From Oceanospirillaceae bacterium (lineage in GTDB: Bacteria; Pseudomonadota; Gammaproteobacteria; Pseudomonadales; Balneatricaceae), in assembly GCA_003497765.1 (NCBI GenBank), contig DNNY01000111.1, positions 1 to 8,135 of the forward strand: a DNA stretch of 8,135 nucleotides. The letters are read 5' to 3'. Positions 1 through 6,059 of this stretch are shown one piece after another. Both the position numbers and the translations under genes were made by a program. The notes beneath the pieces are model-generated. The model was not told where the DNA came from. It searched no databases and saw only the letters and a list, made by a program, of their open reading frames with translations. Position 1 is the first letter of the stretch, and each line of letters begins with the position of its first letter.

Positions 1-1
1 A

Positions 2-658
2 GCGGAAACAGGGGTTACTGAAGGACTATTGATTGGTGGCGGTGTAACGAATCCAGTAGGCGAGTTTAGTAGTTCTATGGAAGTACTAGAGACGGGTTTA
101 TTTGAAAAGTATGGTATGCAGAAAATGGGATTAGCAGGCCATCCCGAAGGCAGCCCAGATATTTCTCCAGCAGATTGTGCCTTGGCAATTCAACAAAAAA
201 ATGATTACGCCAAACAAACAGATATGCAGCTTTATTTGGCCACCCAATTTGCCTTTGAAGCGGCGCCTATATTTGCTTGGGAACGCTCAATTCGTGCTGC
301 TGGTAATCAGCTACCAGTGCATATTGGCGTGCCAGGTTTGGCGACCATAAAGACCTTAATGCGGCATGCTGCTCATTGTGGCGTAGGGGCTTCGGTCCGA
401 TTTTTAACTCGTAACCCAGTAAACATGCTTAAGTTATCCCTAAAAGATTCGTTCTTAGGTAAATACGTTAACGCGCCTTCTTCGGAGCCGAGTGCGTTAG
501 TGCGTGATCTAGTTGTGGGTATGGCTGCTGATCCAGAGTGTTTGATTAAGCAATGCCATCTGTACCCTCTGGGCGGCTTAAAGAAATCAGCGCAATGGAT
601 GTATAAGGTGCAGGATGGCCGTTTCACCATTAACAGCAAGGGTTTTACCGTGAGCTAG
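2..658 (+). CDS. MetF-like methylenetetrahydrofolate reductase family protein, 5' truncated
   Basis: The reading frame is open from the left edge (codon at 2-4) to the TAG at 656-658, so about 219 C-terminal residues are present. Family members are about 300 residues long, so roughly 80-90 N-terminal residues are missing; the TTG at 29 is internal and not a start. The protein reads as a flavin-dependent TIM barrel. HPEGSPDIS sits where E. coli MetF has its YPEVHPEA stretch, TQFAFE matches TQFFFD, VHIGVPG matches the strand before the substrate loop, and CHLYPLGGLKKS matches the last strand (FHFYTLNR). The expected reaction is interconversion of methyl-THF and methylene-THF. Next to a methyl-THF:corrinoid methyltransferase, oxidation of methyl-THF during substrate demethylation is the more likely direction (inference). 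One oddity is LIGGGV where classical MetF has LRGD. Family assignment is good; it is unlikely to be the biosynthetic MetF of the methionine pathway. Confidence 0.85.
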   Translation, partial: AETGVTEGLLIGGGVTNPVGEFSSSMEVLETGLFEKYGMQKMGLAGHPEGSPDISPADCALAIQQKNDYAKQTDMQLYLATQFAFEAAPIFAWERSIRAAGNQLPVHIGVPGLATIKTLMRHAAHCGVGASVRFLTRNPVNMLKLSLKDSFLGKYVNAPSSEPSALVRDLVVGMAADPECLIKQCHLYPLGGLKKSAQWMYKVQDGRFTINSKGFTVS

Positions 659-685
659 ATTGTTACTAAGTTATCCTTAGCTCAC
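650..685. repeat. Nested inverted repeats between the reductase and the methyltransferase
   Basis: GTGAGCTA (650-657) and TAGCTCAC (678-685) form a perfect 8-bp inverted repeat with a 20-base spacer. It begins within the last codons of the reductase gene. A second perfect inverted repeat, CTAAG-N5-CTTAG (666-680), lies in the spacer and overlaps the right arm. No T-run follows directly, so it is not a typical terminator. It could be an mRNA processing hairpin or an operator for the downstream gene. The structure is seen directly; the role is unknown. Confidence 0.4.
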
Positions 686-697
686 AACTGTCGCATT

Positions 698-703
698 TAT
701 AAT
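698..703 (+). promoter_or_regulatory. Candidate -10 element for the methyltransferase gene
   Basis: TATAAT is a perfect -10 hexamer 30 bp before the ATG at 734, but no good -35 stands 16-18 bp upstream (675-680 reads CCTTAG). The same bases can instead fold into an AT-rich hairpin, 690-708 with loop 698-700 and two or three G-T pairs, followed by GTTTTATTCTT. That would be a weak terminator for the reductase gene. Sequence alone does not decide between the two; an activator-dependent promoter is also possible. Confidence 0.35.
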
Positions 704-733
704 GTGGCGTTTTATTCTTAATAGGAAAATATC

Positions 734-1627
734 ATGACCGATACAATTATCAGTTCAGCAACCAAAGAAGTAGTGATTGGCTTTGATCGCCCTTTTGCCG
801 TAATTGGTGAGCGCATTAATCCAACTGGCCGTAAGTTGTTAGCTGAAGAGATGAGAAATGGTGATTTTAGTCGGGTAGAGGCCGATGCTTTGGCGCAGGT
901 AGCGGCTGGTGCTATGGTGCTAGATGTCAATGCCGGTATTCCTTTGGCGGATGAGCCAGCTATTTTGGCACAAACCATTGAACTGGTGCAGTCATTGGTT
1001 GATGTTCCATTGGCAATTGATTCTTCGATTATTGAAGCTCTAGAAGCCGGTTTGAAAGTATATAAAGGTAAGGCACTATTGAATTCAGTGACTGGTGAGG
1101 ACGAATCATTAGAACGTGTCCTACCCTTGGTTAAAAAATATGGCGCTGCTGTAGTAGCTATTTCTAATGATGAAACGGGTATTTCACAAGATATCAATGT
1201 GCGCTTTGATGTAGCTAAAAAAATTGTTAATAGGGCTGCAGACTATGGTATTCCTGCCTCAGACGTTGTGGTTGACCCTTTGGTTATGCCCGTAGGAGCG
1301 ATTAATACCTCCGGCCGCCAAGTAATGGAGCTAGTCCACCGTTTGCGGACTGAGTTAAAAGTTAATACCACTTGCGGCGCCTCTAACTTTAGTTTTGGTT
1401 TGCCCAATCGTAACGGGGTTAATTGTACCTTTATTGCCTGTGCTATAGGTGCTGGTATGACTTCTGCCATCGTCAACCCAATGCACGAAGAGGTGATGCT
1501 AGGTATTCGCGGTGGTGATTTAATGATGGGACATGACCCAGAATGCAAAAACTGGATTAAGGCTTACCGTGAGCCCACTCCTGAGCGCGAAGGTGGCCGT
1601 GGTGGTCGCCGTCGCCGTCGTGGCTAA
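734..1627 (+). CDS. Methyltetrahydrofolate:corrinoid protein methyltransferase (AcsE/MtgA type)
   Basis: A 297-residue pterin-binding TIM-barrel protein of the dihydropteroate synthase/MeTr superfamily. It should move a methyl group between the cobalt of a corrinoid protein and N5 of tetrahydrofolate in the cytoplasm. Seen motifs are GERINPTGRK (25-34), LDVNAG (63-68), IDSS (95-98), LNSVTGE (116-122), VVDPLVMP (179-186) and CGASNFSFGLPNR (214-226). D96, N117, D181 and N218 fall at almost the same spacing as the pterin-contacting Asp75, Asn96, Asp160 and Asn199 of Moorella AcsE, so the folate site appears intact. It lacks the cobalamin- and homocysteine-binding domains of MetH, so it needs a separate corrinoid partner, which is not in the window. 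An AGGA at 723-726, 7 bp before the ATG, supports the start. It begins 75 bp after the reductase gene and ends at a terminator. The C-terminus (about 285-297) is a Gly/Arg tail ending GRRRRRG, outside the barrel. Confidence 0.92.
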   Translation: MTDTIISSATKEVVIGFDRPFAVIGERINPTGRKLLAEEMRNGDFSRVEADALAQVAAGAMVLDVNAGIPLADEPAILAQTIELVQSLVDVPLAIDSSIIEALEAGLKVYKGKALLNSVTGEDESLERVLPLVKKYGAAVVAISNDETGISQDINVRFDVAKKIVNRAADYGIPASDVVVDPLVMPVGAINTSGRQVMELVHRLRTELKVNTTCGASNFSFGLPNRNGVNCTFIACAIGAGMTSAIVNPMHEEVMLGIRGGDLMMGHDPECKNWIKAYREPTPEREGGRGGRRRRRG

Positions 1628-1647
1628 TATCTTAAAAATAAATAAAC

Positions 1648-1668
1648 ACGGGGCTTTAATGGCCCCGT
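1648..1668 (+). terminator. Rho-independent terminator after the methyltransferase gene
   Basis: A 7-bp GC-rich stem, ACGGGGC (1648-1654) paired with GCCCCGT (1662-1668), encloses a 7-base loop. It starts 20 bp after the stop codon, is preceded by an A-rich stretch and is followed by a short T-rich tract (ATTTAG). The weak T-run suggests incomplete termination, which would leave some read-through into the activator gene at 1779. The remaining bases from 1669 to 1778 hold no gene and no convincing promoter that I can see. Confidence 0.8.
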
Positions 1669-1778
1669 ATTTAGTTGCTAATATGCAATTTGTTTGGCTA
1701 GCAAAGCTAACTTTAAAAATCAGTAAGTTGTTAAACCTTCACTTTCTAAAGTTTGGGTAAAGGATCGAGAGCAATATT

Positions 1779-3806
1779 ATGACTAATCAGGCTGATGAGG
1801 TTTTGGTTGTATTTACGCCTTCAGGGAAACGCGGTAGGTTCCCTGTGGGTACGCCTTTACTGCAGGCTGCACGCTATTTAAATGTGGATATTGACTCGGT
1901 ATGCGGTGGTCGCGGTATCTGTGGTCGTTGTCAGATTTTGGTCAGTGAAGGTGAATTTGCTAAATTTGGTATTATCTCCACTGCTGATAGCTTAGAACCT
2001 ATTACCGCACCAGAAATAAAATATGCTGAACGCCGAGAACTAAAACCCGGGCGTCGATTAAGTTGTCATACTAAAGTCCTTAATGACATCGTAGTTGATG
2101 TGCCAGCGGAAAGTCAGGTGCACCACCAAACTATTCGCAAAGGTGCTGAACATCATGAAATTTCTCTCAACCCCTTGGTACATTTGTACTATGTTGAAGT
2201 GCAAGAGCCTGATATGCATGACCCATCGGGTGATCTACGCCGTTTATTAAATGCCCTTGAACAAGACTGGCAACTGTCTGACTTAGATTATGACGTATCC
2301 TTATTACCCCAATTGCAGACCACATTGCGACAAGGGAAGTGGCGTGTAACTGTAGCGGTTCGAGAGGGTAAACAAGTCGTTGCTGTGTGGTCCGGTTTTC
2401 ATGATCGTTTATACGGAATTGCTGTTGATGTGGGCTCCACCACCATTGCTGCACACTTATGTGACTTGGTTAGTGGTGAGGTGAAAGCCAGTGCTGGGGT
2501 AATGAATCCTCAAATACGCTTTGGCGAAGACTTAATGAGTCGTGTCTCTTATGTGATGATGAATCCTGGTGGCGAGCAGGAGATGACCAAGGTAGTGCGT
2601 GAAGCCTTAAATAACTTGGTGCTTGATTTAGTGCAGCAGGCAGCTTGCGAGATCACAGATATTTTAGAAATTACTTTTGTAGCCAACCCCGTAATGCATC
2701 ATTTGCTATTGGGTATTAATCCAGTTGAGCTGGGTGGTGCACCTTTTGCTTTAGCTACAGATATGGCAGTTAGTAAGCTAGCTAAAGATATGGATATATA
2801 CCTTAACCCGCAGGCGCGAGCCTATTTGTTGCCATGTATTGCCGGTCATGTGGGTGCGGATACCGCAGGGATGGTTTTAGCTGAGGAGCCCTTTAACCAT
2901 GATGCCATGACATTGCTGGTAGATGTGGGCACCAATGCTGAGATTGTGCTTGGGAATCGCCATCGTTTGGTAGCTTGTTCTAGTCCCACAGGGCCAGCTT
3001 TTGAAGGCGCGCAAATAAGTTCAGGACAGCGCGCTGCTGCTGGTGCTATTGAACGTATTCGAATCAATCCAGAAACCCTAGAACCACGTTATCGCGTCAT
3101 TGGCTGTGAAATCTGGTCCGATGAAGAGGGTTTTACCGAAGCTGTTGCTGATTCAGGTATTACGGGTATTTGTGGATCTGGAATAATTGAAGTGGTAGCG
3201 GAGCTCTATTTAGCAGGTGTTATTAATCAGGATGGTGTGATTGATGGCAACTTAGCTGCACAAAGCTCACGAATTAAGGCTGATGGTCGGACTTTTGCCT
3301 ATGAAATATTACCGGCTACAGAGCAACATTCAGCCATAAAAATTCTTCAAAATGATGTGCGTGCTATCCAATTGGCCAAAGCGGCGCTCTATGCTGGCAT
3401 CAAACTATTAATGGATTATCAAGGTGTCGATCGGGTTGAACGCATTCGTTTAGCTGGTGCCTTTGGTAGTCATATTGATGTAAAGTACGCCATGGTACTT
3501 GGCCTGATACCAGATTGTAAATTAGATCAGGTGTCTGCAGCAGGCAATGCAGCAGGTACTGGGGCCCGTGTCGCGTTGCTAGATCAAGAATCGCGGCCTG
3601 TTATTGAGACTGTGGTAAGGCAAATTGAAAAAGTTGAAACAGCTGTTGAGCCAGCTTTTCAAGACTACTTTGTTAATGCTATGGCTTTCCCTAACAAGCA
3701 AGATCCTTTCCCTGAGCTAGCAAAAGAGGTGGCCTTGCCAAAACCCAAAGAAATCGCTTCAGCTGCTGACTCTCGCGATCTTAGACGGCGTCGTAGAAAG
3801 CGTTAG
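1779..3806 (+). CDS. RACo-type reductive activator of corrinoid proteins (2Fe-2S ferredoxin + ASKHA ATPase)
   Basis: A 675-residue cytoplasmic protein expected to reduce inactive Co(II) corrinoid protein to the active Co(I) form, driven by ATP. The N-terminal ferredoxin-like domain (about 6-115) has C42, C48, C51 and C96, a C-X5-C-X2-C...C pattern for one 2Fe-2S cluster. A linker/middle region (about 116-210) leads into the C-terminal ASKHA domain (DUF4445 type). Its nucleotide-site motifs are GIAVDVGSTT (213-222), LLVDVGTNAE (around 379-388), GICGSG (463-468) and LAGAFG (558-563). The length is typical for the family (about 630-680). The start is supported by GAGAG at 1767-1771, 7 bp before the ATG; AAGGA at 1760-1764 is further away. 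It is separated from the methyltransferase by a terminator and converges with the regulator downstream, 27 bp apart, with no clear bidirectional terminator between them. The C-terminus ends in an Arg/Lys run, LRRRRRKR (668-675). The electron donor is unknown. Confidence 0.92.
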   Translation: MTNQADEVLVVFTPSGKRGRFPVGTPLLQAARYLNVDIDSVCGGRGICGRCQILVSEGEFAKFGIISTADSLEPITAPEIKYAERRELKPGRRLSCHTKVLNDIVVDVPAESQVHHQTIRKGAEHHEISLNPLVHLYYVEVQEPDMHDPSGDLRRLLNALEQDWQLSDLDYDVSLLPQLQTTLRQGKWRVTVAVREGKQVVAVWSGFHDRLYGIAVDVGSTTIAAHLCDLVSGEVKASAGVMNPQIRFGEDLMSRVSYVMMNPGGEQEMTKVVREALNNLVLDLVQQAACEITDILEITFVANPVMHHLLLGINPVELGGAPFALATDMAVSKLAKDMDIYLNPQARAYLLPCIAGHVGADTAGMVLAEEPFNHDAMTLLVDVGTNAEIVLGNRHRLVACSSPTGPAFEGAQISSGQRAAAGAIERIRINPETLEPRYRVIGCEIWSDEEGFTEAVADSGITGICGSGIIEVVAELYLAGVINQDGVIDGNLAAQSSRIKADGRTFAYEILPATEQHSAIKILQNDVRAIQLAKAALYAGIKLLMDYQGVDRVERIRLAGAFGSHIDVKYAMVLGLIPDCKLDQVSAAGNAAGTGARVALLDQESRPVIETVVRQIEKVETAVEPAFQDYFVNAMAFPNKQDPFPELAKEVALPKPKEIASAADSRDLRRRRRKR

Positions 3807-3833
3807 CAAGCTTTTAACTTATGCACTTTTAAA

Positions 3834-4874
3834 CTAATTTGTTGTAATTTGGGGGTCGACTTCTTCGGCATCTGCGTGGTTAGCGGATGAATTTAGTTGA
3901 CTACCTGTTCCTGGTGCAAAGCGGCGCCTTTCTTCTCGTGGTGGAATGCCAAAGAAGTCCCGATAACACTTTGAAAAATGAGGGGCTGAGACAAAACCGC
4001 AAGCTAAAGACACATCAATAATGGACAGATTGGTCTGTAATAAAAGCTGACGGGCTCGGTTTAGACGCAACTCCAGATAATAGCGTGAGGGTACACATTT
4101 CAGGTGTTTCTGGAATAAGCGCTCAAGCTGTCGACGAGATACCCCAACATACCTAGCTAAATCGTCTAATGATATGGTTTCTTCTAGATTGGCTTCCATT
4201 AGGGCAACAGCTTCGATTAATTTGGGTTGGCTATTGCCTAGATGTAAGCGCAATGGAATACGTTGGGTATCATGATGGTCGCGAATACGTTCCATAATAA
4301 ACATTTCTGACACAGCGGCAGCCAATTCAGGGCCTTGTTGTTGGCCAATTAGTTGCAGCATCATATCCAGTGAAGAATTGCCCCCAGAACAGGTAAAGCG
4401 ATCTCGGTCGATAGCAAATAGATTAGAAGACATTAAAATATTTGGAAACTCTTCACGCATACCAGCTAGATTTTCCCAATGAATAGTGCACTTATAACCT
4501 TCTAACAGACCCGCTGCGGCGAGTAGATAGCTCCCTGTGCAGGTCGAGCCTAAATTAACCTTGGCATTAGCTACTTTGCGCAGGAAACTTAAGGTGTTTT
4601 TATCAAAGGCACGATCAATGTATGTGCCACCACAAACCACTAAGGCTTCTAAACCGGTCAAATTTAGCTCATGAATAGACTTTGTAGGACCCACATCAAA
4701 ACCTACGCTAGCAGTCACAGGAGTACCAGTCATGGTAACAATTTCCCACTCATACAGAGTTTGCCCACTGATATAATTAGCACCTCGTAAGGCTGCCACA
4801 GCAGACGAGAAGGTGATCATTGAGTAACTTGGAACTTGTAAAAATGCATAGCGTATAGGCTTTGTCATATTCAT
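3834..4874 (-). CDS. GlxA/GbdR-like transcriptional regulator (DJ-1/PfpI domain + AraC HTH)
   Basis: A 346-residue regulator. The N-terminal DJ-1/PfpI (class I glutamine amidotransferase-like) domain spans about 8-190. It has CGG (81-83) and an elbow, STCTGSYLLAAAGLL, with C112; in this family the domain senses ligand rather than acting as an enzyme. The AraC C-terminal domain (about 215-318) has two helix-turn-helix units, LDDLARYVGVSRRQLERLFQ (236-255) and SIIDVSLACGFVSAPHFSK (284-302), and ends in GIPPREERRR. The motifs FTCSGGNSSLDMML, ISLDDLARYV, SRRQLERLFQKHL and GFVSAPHFSKCYR strongly recall Pseudomonas GbdR, which responds to glycine betaine and dimethylglycine; SouR and CdhR are related alternatives for sarcosine and carnitine. 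It is convergent with the activator gene and probably controls the methyl-transfer cluster (inference). A short polar tail (about 319-346) follows the DNA-binding domain. Two ATGs (4874 and 4868) are possible starts, and neither has a strong ribosome binding site. Confidence 0.88.
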   Translation of the reverse strand: MNMTKPIRYAFLQVPSYSMITFSSAVAALRGANYISGQTLYEWEIVTMTGTPVTASVGFDVGPTKSIHELNLTGLEALVVCGGTYIDRAFDKNTLSFLRKVANAKVNLGSTCTGSYLLAAAGLLEGYKCTIHWENLAGMREEFPNILMSSNLFAIDRDRFTCSGGNSSLDMMLQLIGQQQGPELAAAVSEMFIMERIRDHHDTQRIPLRLHLGNSQPKLIEAVALMEANLEETISLDDLARYVGVSRRQLERLFQKHLKCVPSRYYLELRLNRARQLLLQTNLSIIDVSLACGFVSAPHFSKCYRDFFGIPPREERRRFAPGTGSQLNSSANHADAEEVDPQITTN

Positions 4875-4932
4875 TTAATTGCCCAGTTTTTGTCACTATT
4901 AGAAATAATTGACTGGTTTATTGTTTTCGGCA

Positions 4933-4962
4933 ATTGTAGACCAGATTTAGCACTGTTGGTAA
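4933..4962 (-). promoter_or_regulatory. Candidate promoter of the GbdR-like regulator
   Basis: On the minus strand TTACCA (4962-4957) and TACAAT (4938-4933) are separated by 18 bp and lie about 60 bp upstream of the regulator ATG. Match to the sigma70 consensus is moderate (4/6 and 5/6). The whole gap 4875-4995 is AT-rich and contains no other gene; no terminator for the LysR-type gene was recognised in it. Confidence 0.3.
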
Positions 4963-4995
4963 GCATAATTTTCTAAATTTAAGTATTTATTTTGG

Positions 4996-5862
4996 CTATA
5001 AAGTTTGGATTAAAGACATCAATTGTTGCGCTGGATTAGACAGACTTCTTTGCTTGTGGCTAACACAACCTAACTGTCTGACAATTGTGGGGATATTACT
5101 TGCGATGGCAGTGATATCATTGTTTAACAGAGTATGAGGTAATAGGCTCCAACCCATACCCGTGCTGGCCAACATTCGGAGAGTATCCAAGTTATTTGTT
5201 GATGTGGCTACAGGTAGGTCAACTTTGGCTTGATCAAAACGTTGATTAAGTAGTTCGCGGGTAAAAGTGCCAGGCTTACTAAGAAGCGCATCATAATTGC
5301 CTAAGTCCTGTAAACATACATTTTGCGCAATGGCTAAGGGATGACTGGGCGAACATACAAAATGCATTTCGTCCTGCCAGACCACTTCTTGTTGTAATTG
5401 TTTGTGCGGTTGAGGACTTAACGTAATAATACCAATTTCCCATAAACCCTCCAGAACACCTTGGTATATGACTTCTGATTCGGCAAATTGAATATCTAGT
5501 TTTACCTTAGGAAAAGCTTGTTGGTACGCGCGCAAATAAGGAGGCAAGCGATGTAAGCCAATATGATGGCTGGTAGCAATACGTAATTCACCTTCCACAC
5601 GGCCAGACAAGTTACTTAGTTCACGACTTGTATCCTCTAAGGTTGCCAATATATGTTGGGCTTTGGGTAATAGAACCATACCCGCATCAGTTAGATGTAT
5701 ATGACGGCCTATACGATCGAATAGGCGGGCATTTAGCTGCTGCTCTAATTTATCTATGCGCTTGCTAATTGCTGGCTGGGTTAAATACAGTTGTTCTGCA
5801 GCTTGGGAGAATGAGCCCAATCTGGCGACAGTAACAAAGGCCTGTAGTTGTTGCGTGTCCAT
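4996..5862 (-). CDS. LysR-type transcriptional regulator divergent from leuCD
   Basis: A 288-residue LysR family protein starting at the ATG at 5862 (MDTQQLQAFVTVARLGSF). The winged HTH occupies about residues 2-60, with FSQAAEQLYLTQPAISKRI as the recognition region and LEQQLNARLFDR as the wing. A linker helix and a periplasmic-binding-protein-like effector domain (about 90-288) follow. Length is normal for the family. The frame stays open upstream to a TTG at 5937, but that would add 25 residues not seen in LysR proteins and would run across the operator, so 5862 is preferred; no strong ribosome binding site precedes it. It is transcribed divergently from leuC, and a LysR-type regulator in this position is known in pseudomonads. 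It probably activates leuCD in response to a leucine-pathway intermediate such as isopropylmalate (inference). A separate role for the GbdR-like gene downstream is not excluded, since both point the same way. Confidence 0.9.
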   Translation of the reverse strand: MDTQQLQAFVTVARLGSFSQAAEQLYLTQPAISKRIDKLEQQLNARLFDRIGRHIHLTDAGMVLLPKAQHILATLEDTSRELSNLSGRVEGELRIATSHHIGLHRLPPYLRAYQQAFPKVKLDIQFAESEVIYQGVLEGLWEIGIITLSPQPHKQLQQEVVWQDEMHFVCSPSHPLAIAQNVCLQDLGNYDALLSKPGTFTRELLNQRFDQAKVDLPVATSTNNLDTLRMLASTGMGWSLLPHTLLNNDITAIASNIPTIVRQLGCVSHKQRSLSNPAQQLMSLIQTL

Positions 5863-5902
5863 ATAAATTAGGTGTGTTTTAAGTAAAACTAAACTTATCC
5901 TA

Positions 5903-5908
5903 AGTATA
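5903..5908 (-). promoter_or_regulatory. Candidate -10 of the LysR-type regulator promoter
   Basis: TATACT on the minus strand (5908-5903) lies about 40 bp upstream of the regulator ATG. The region where its -35 should be is occupied by the palindrome at 5919-5933, so a protein bound there would block this promoter. No good -35 hexamer is seen. Confidence 0.45.
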
Positions 5909-5918
5909 GTGCATTTGT

Positions 5919-5933
5919 ATTCCAAAATGGAAT
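5919..5933. promoter_or_regulatory. LysR-type operator (T-N11-A palindrome)
   Basis: ATTCCA-AAA-TGGAAT is a perfect inverted repeat with 6-bp arms and contains the LysR-type T-N11-A core (T5920 to A5932). Its centre at 5926 is about 65 bp upstream of the predicted leuC transcription start (about 5991), the usual place of the LysR recognition site. It also overlaps the -35 region of the regulator's own promoter. The palindrome is seen directly; binding by the adjacent regulator is inferred. Confidence 0.65.
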
Positions 5934-5978
5934 CCAATATATAAAAAATATGAATTAGAGTTATTGTTGATCTGTACG

Positions 5979-5984
5979 TATAAT
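5979..5984 (+). promoter_or_regulatory. Candidate -10 of the leuCD promoter
   Basis: TATAAT is a perfect -10 hexamer 75 bp before the leuC ATG. At 16-18 bp upstream there is no recognisable -35 (TTAGAG at 5955-5960 is a poor match). A strong -10 with a missing -35 fits a promoter that depends on an activator bound upstream. Confidence 0.6.
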
Positions 5985-6048
5985 ATCCTCAATAGTCGAA
6001 GATAGCGTTATTATTAATGTTATTCCTAGTTAGATAGAGACAAATAAC

Positions 6049-6054
6049 AGGAGG
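6049..6054 (+). promoter_or_regulatory. leuC: Strong leuC ribosome binding site
   Basis: AGGAGG stands 5 bp before the ATG at 6060 and fixes the leuC start. It immediately follows AATAAC (6043-6048), the right arm of a possible leader hairpin. Confidence 0.85.
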
Positions 6055-6059
6055 CTGAG

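Noticed and set aside
718..1197. 159-residue minus-strand open frame opposite the methyltransferase
   Set aside because: It is Ser/Thr/Ala-rich and wholly antisense to conserved pterin-binding motifs; a shadow frame.
1533..1760. 75-residue plus-strand frame across the methyltransferase 3' end and the terminator
   Set aside because: It overlaps the real gene in another frame, reads through a strong terminator hairpin and has no recognisable domain.
3807..3833. Possible bidirectional terminator between the convergent activator and regulator genes
   Set aside because: Only very short AT-rich complementarity around AAGCTT is visible; no GC stem or clear T-run.
5863..5937. In-frame extension of the LysR-type gene to a TTG start
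   Set aside because: The extra 25 residues precede the canonical LysR N-terminus, use a TTG, and cross the predicted promoter and operator.
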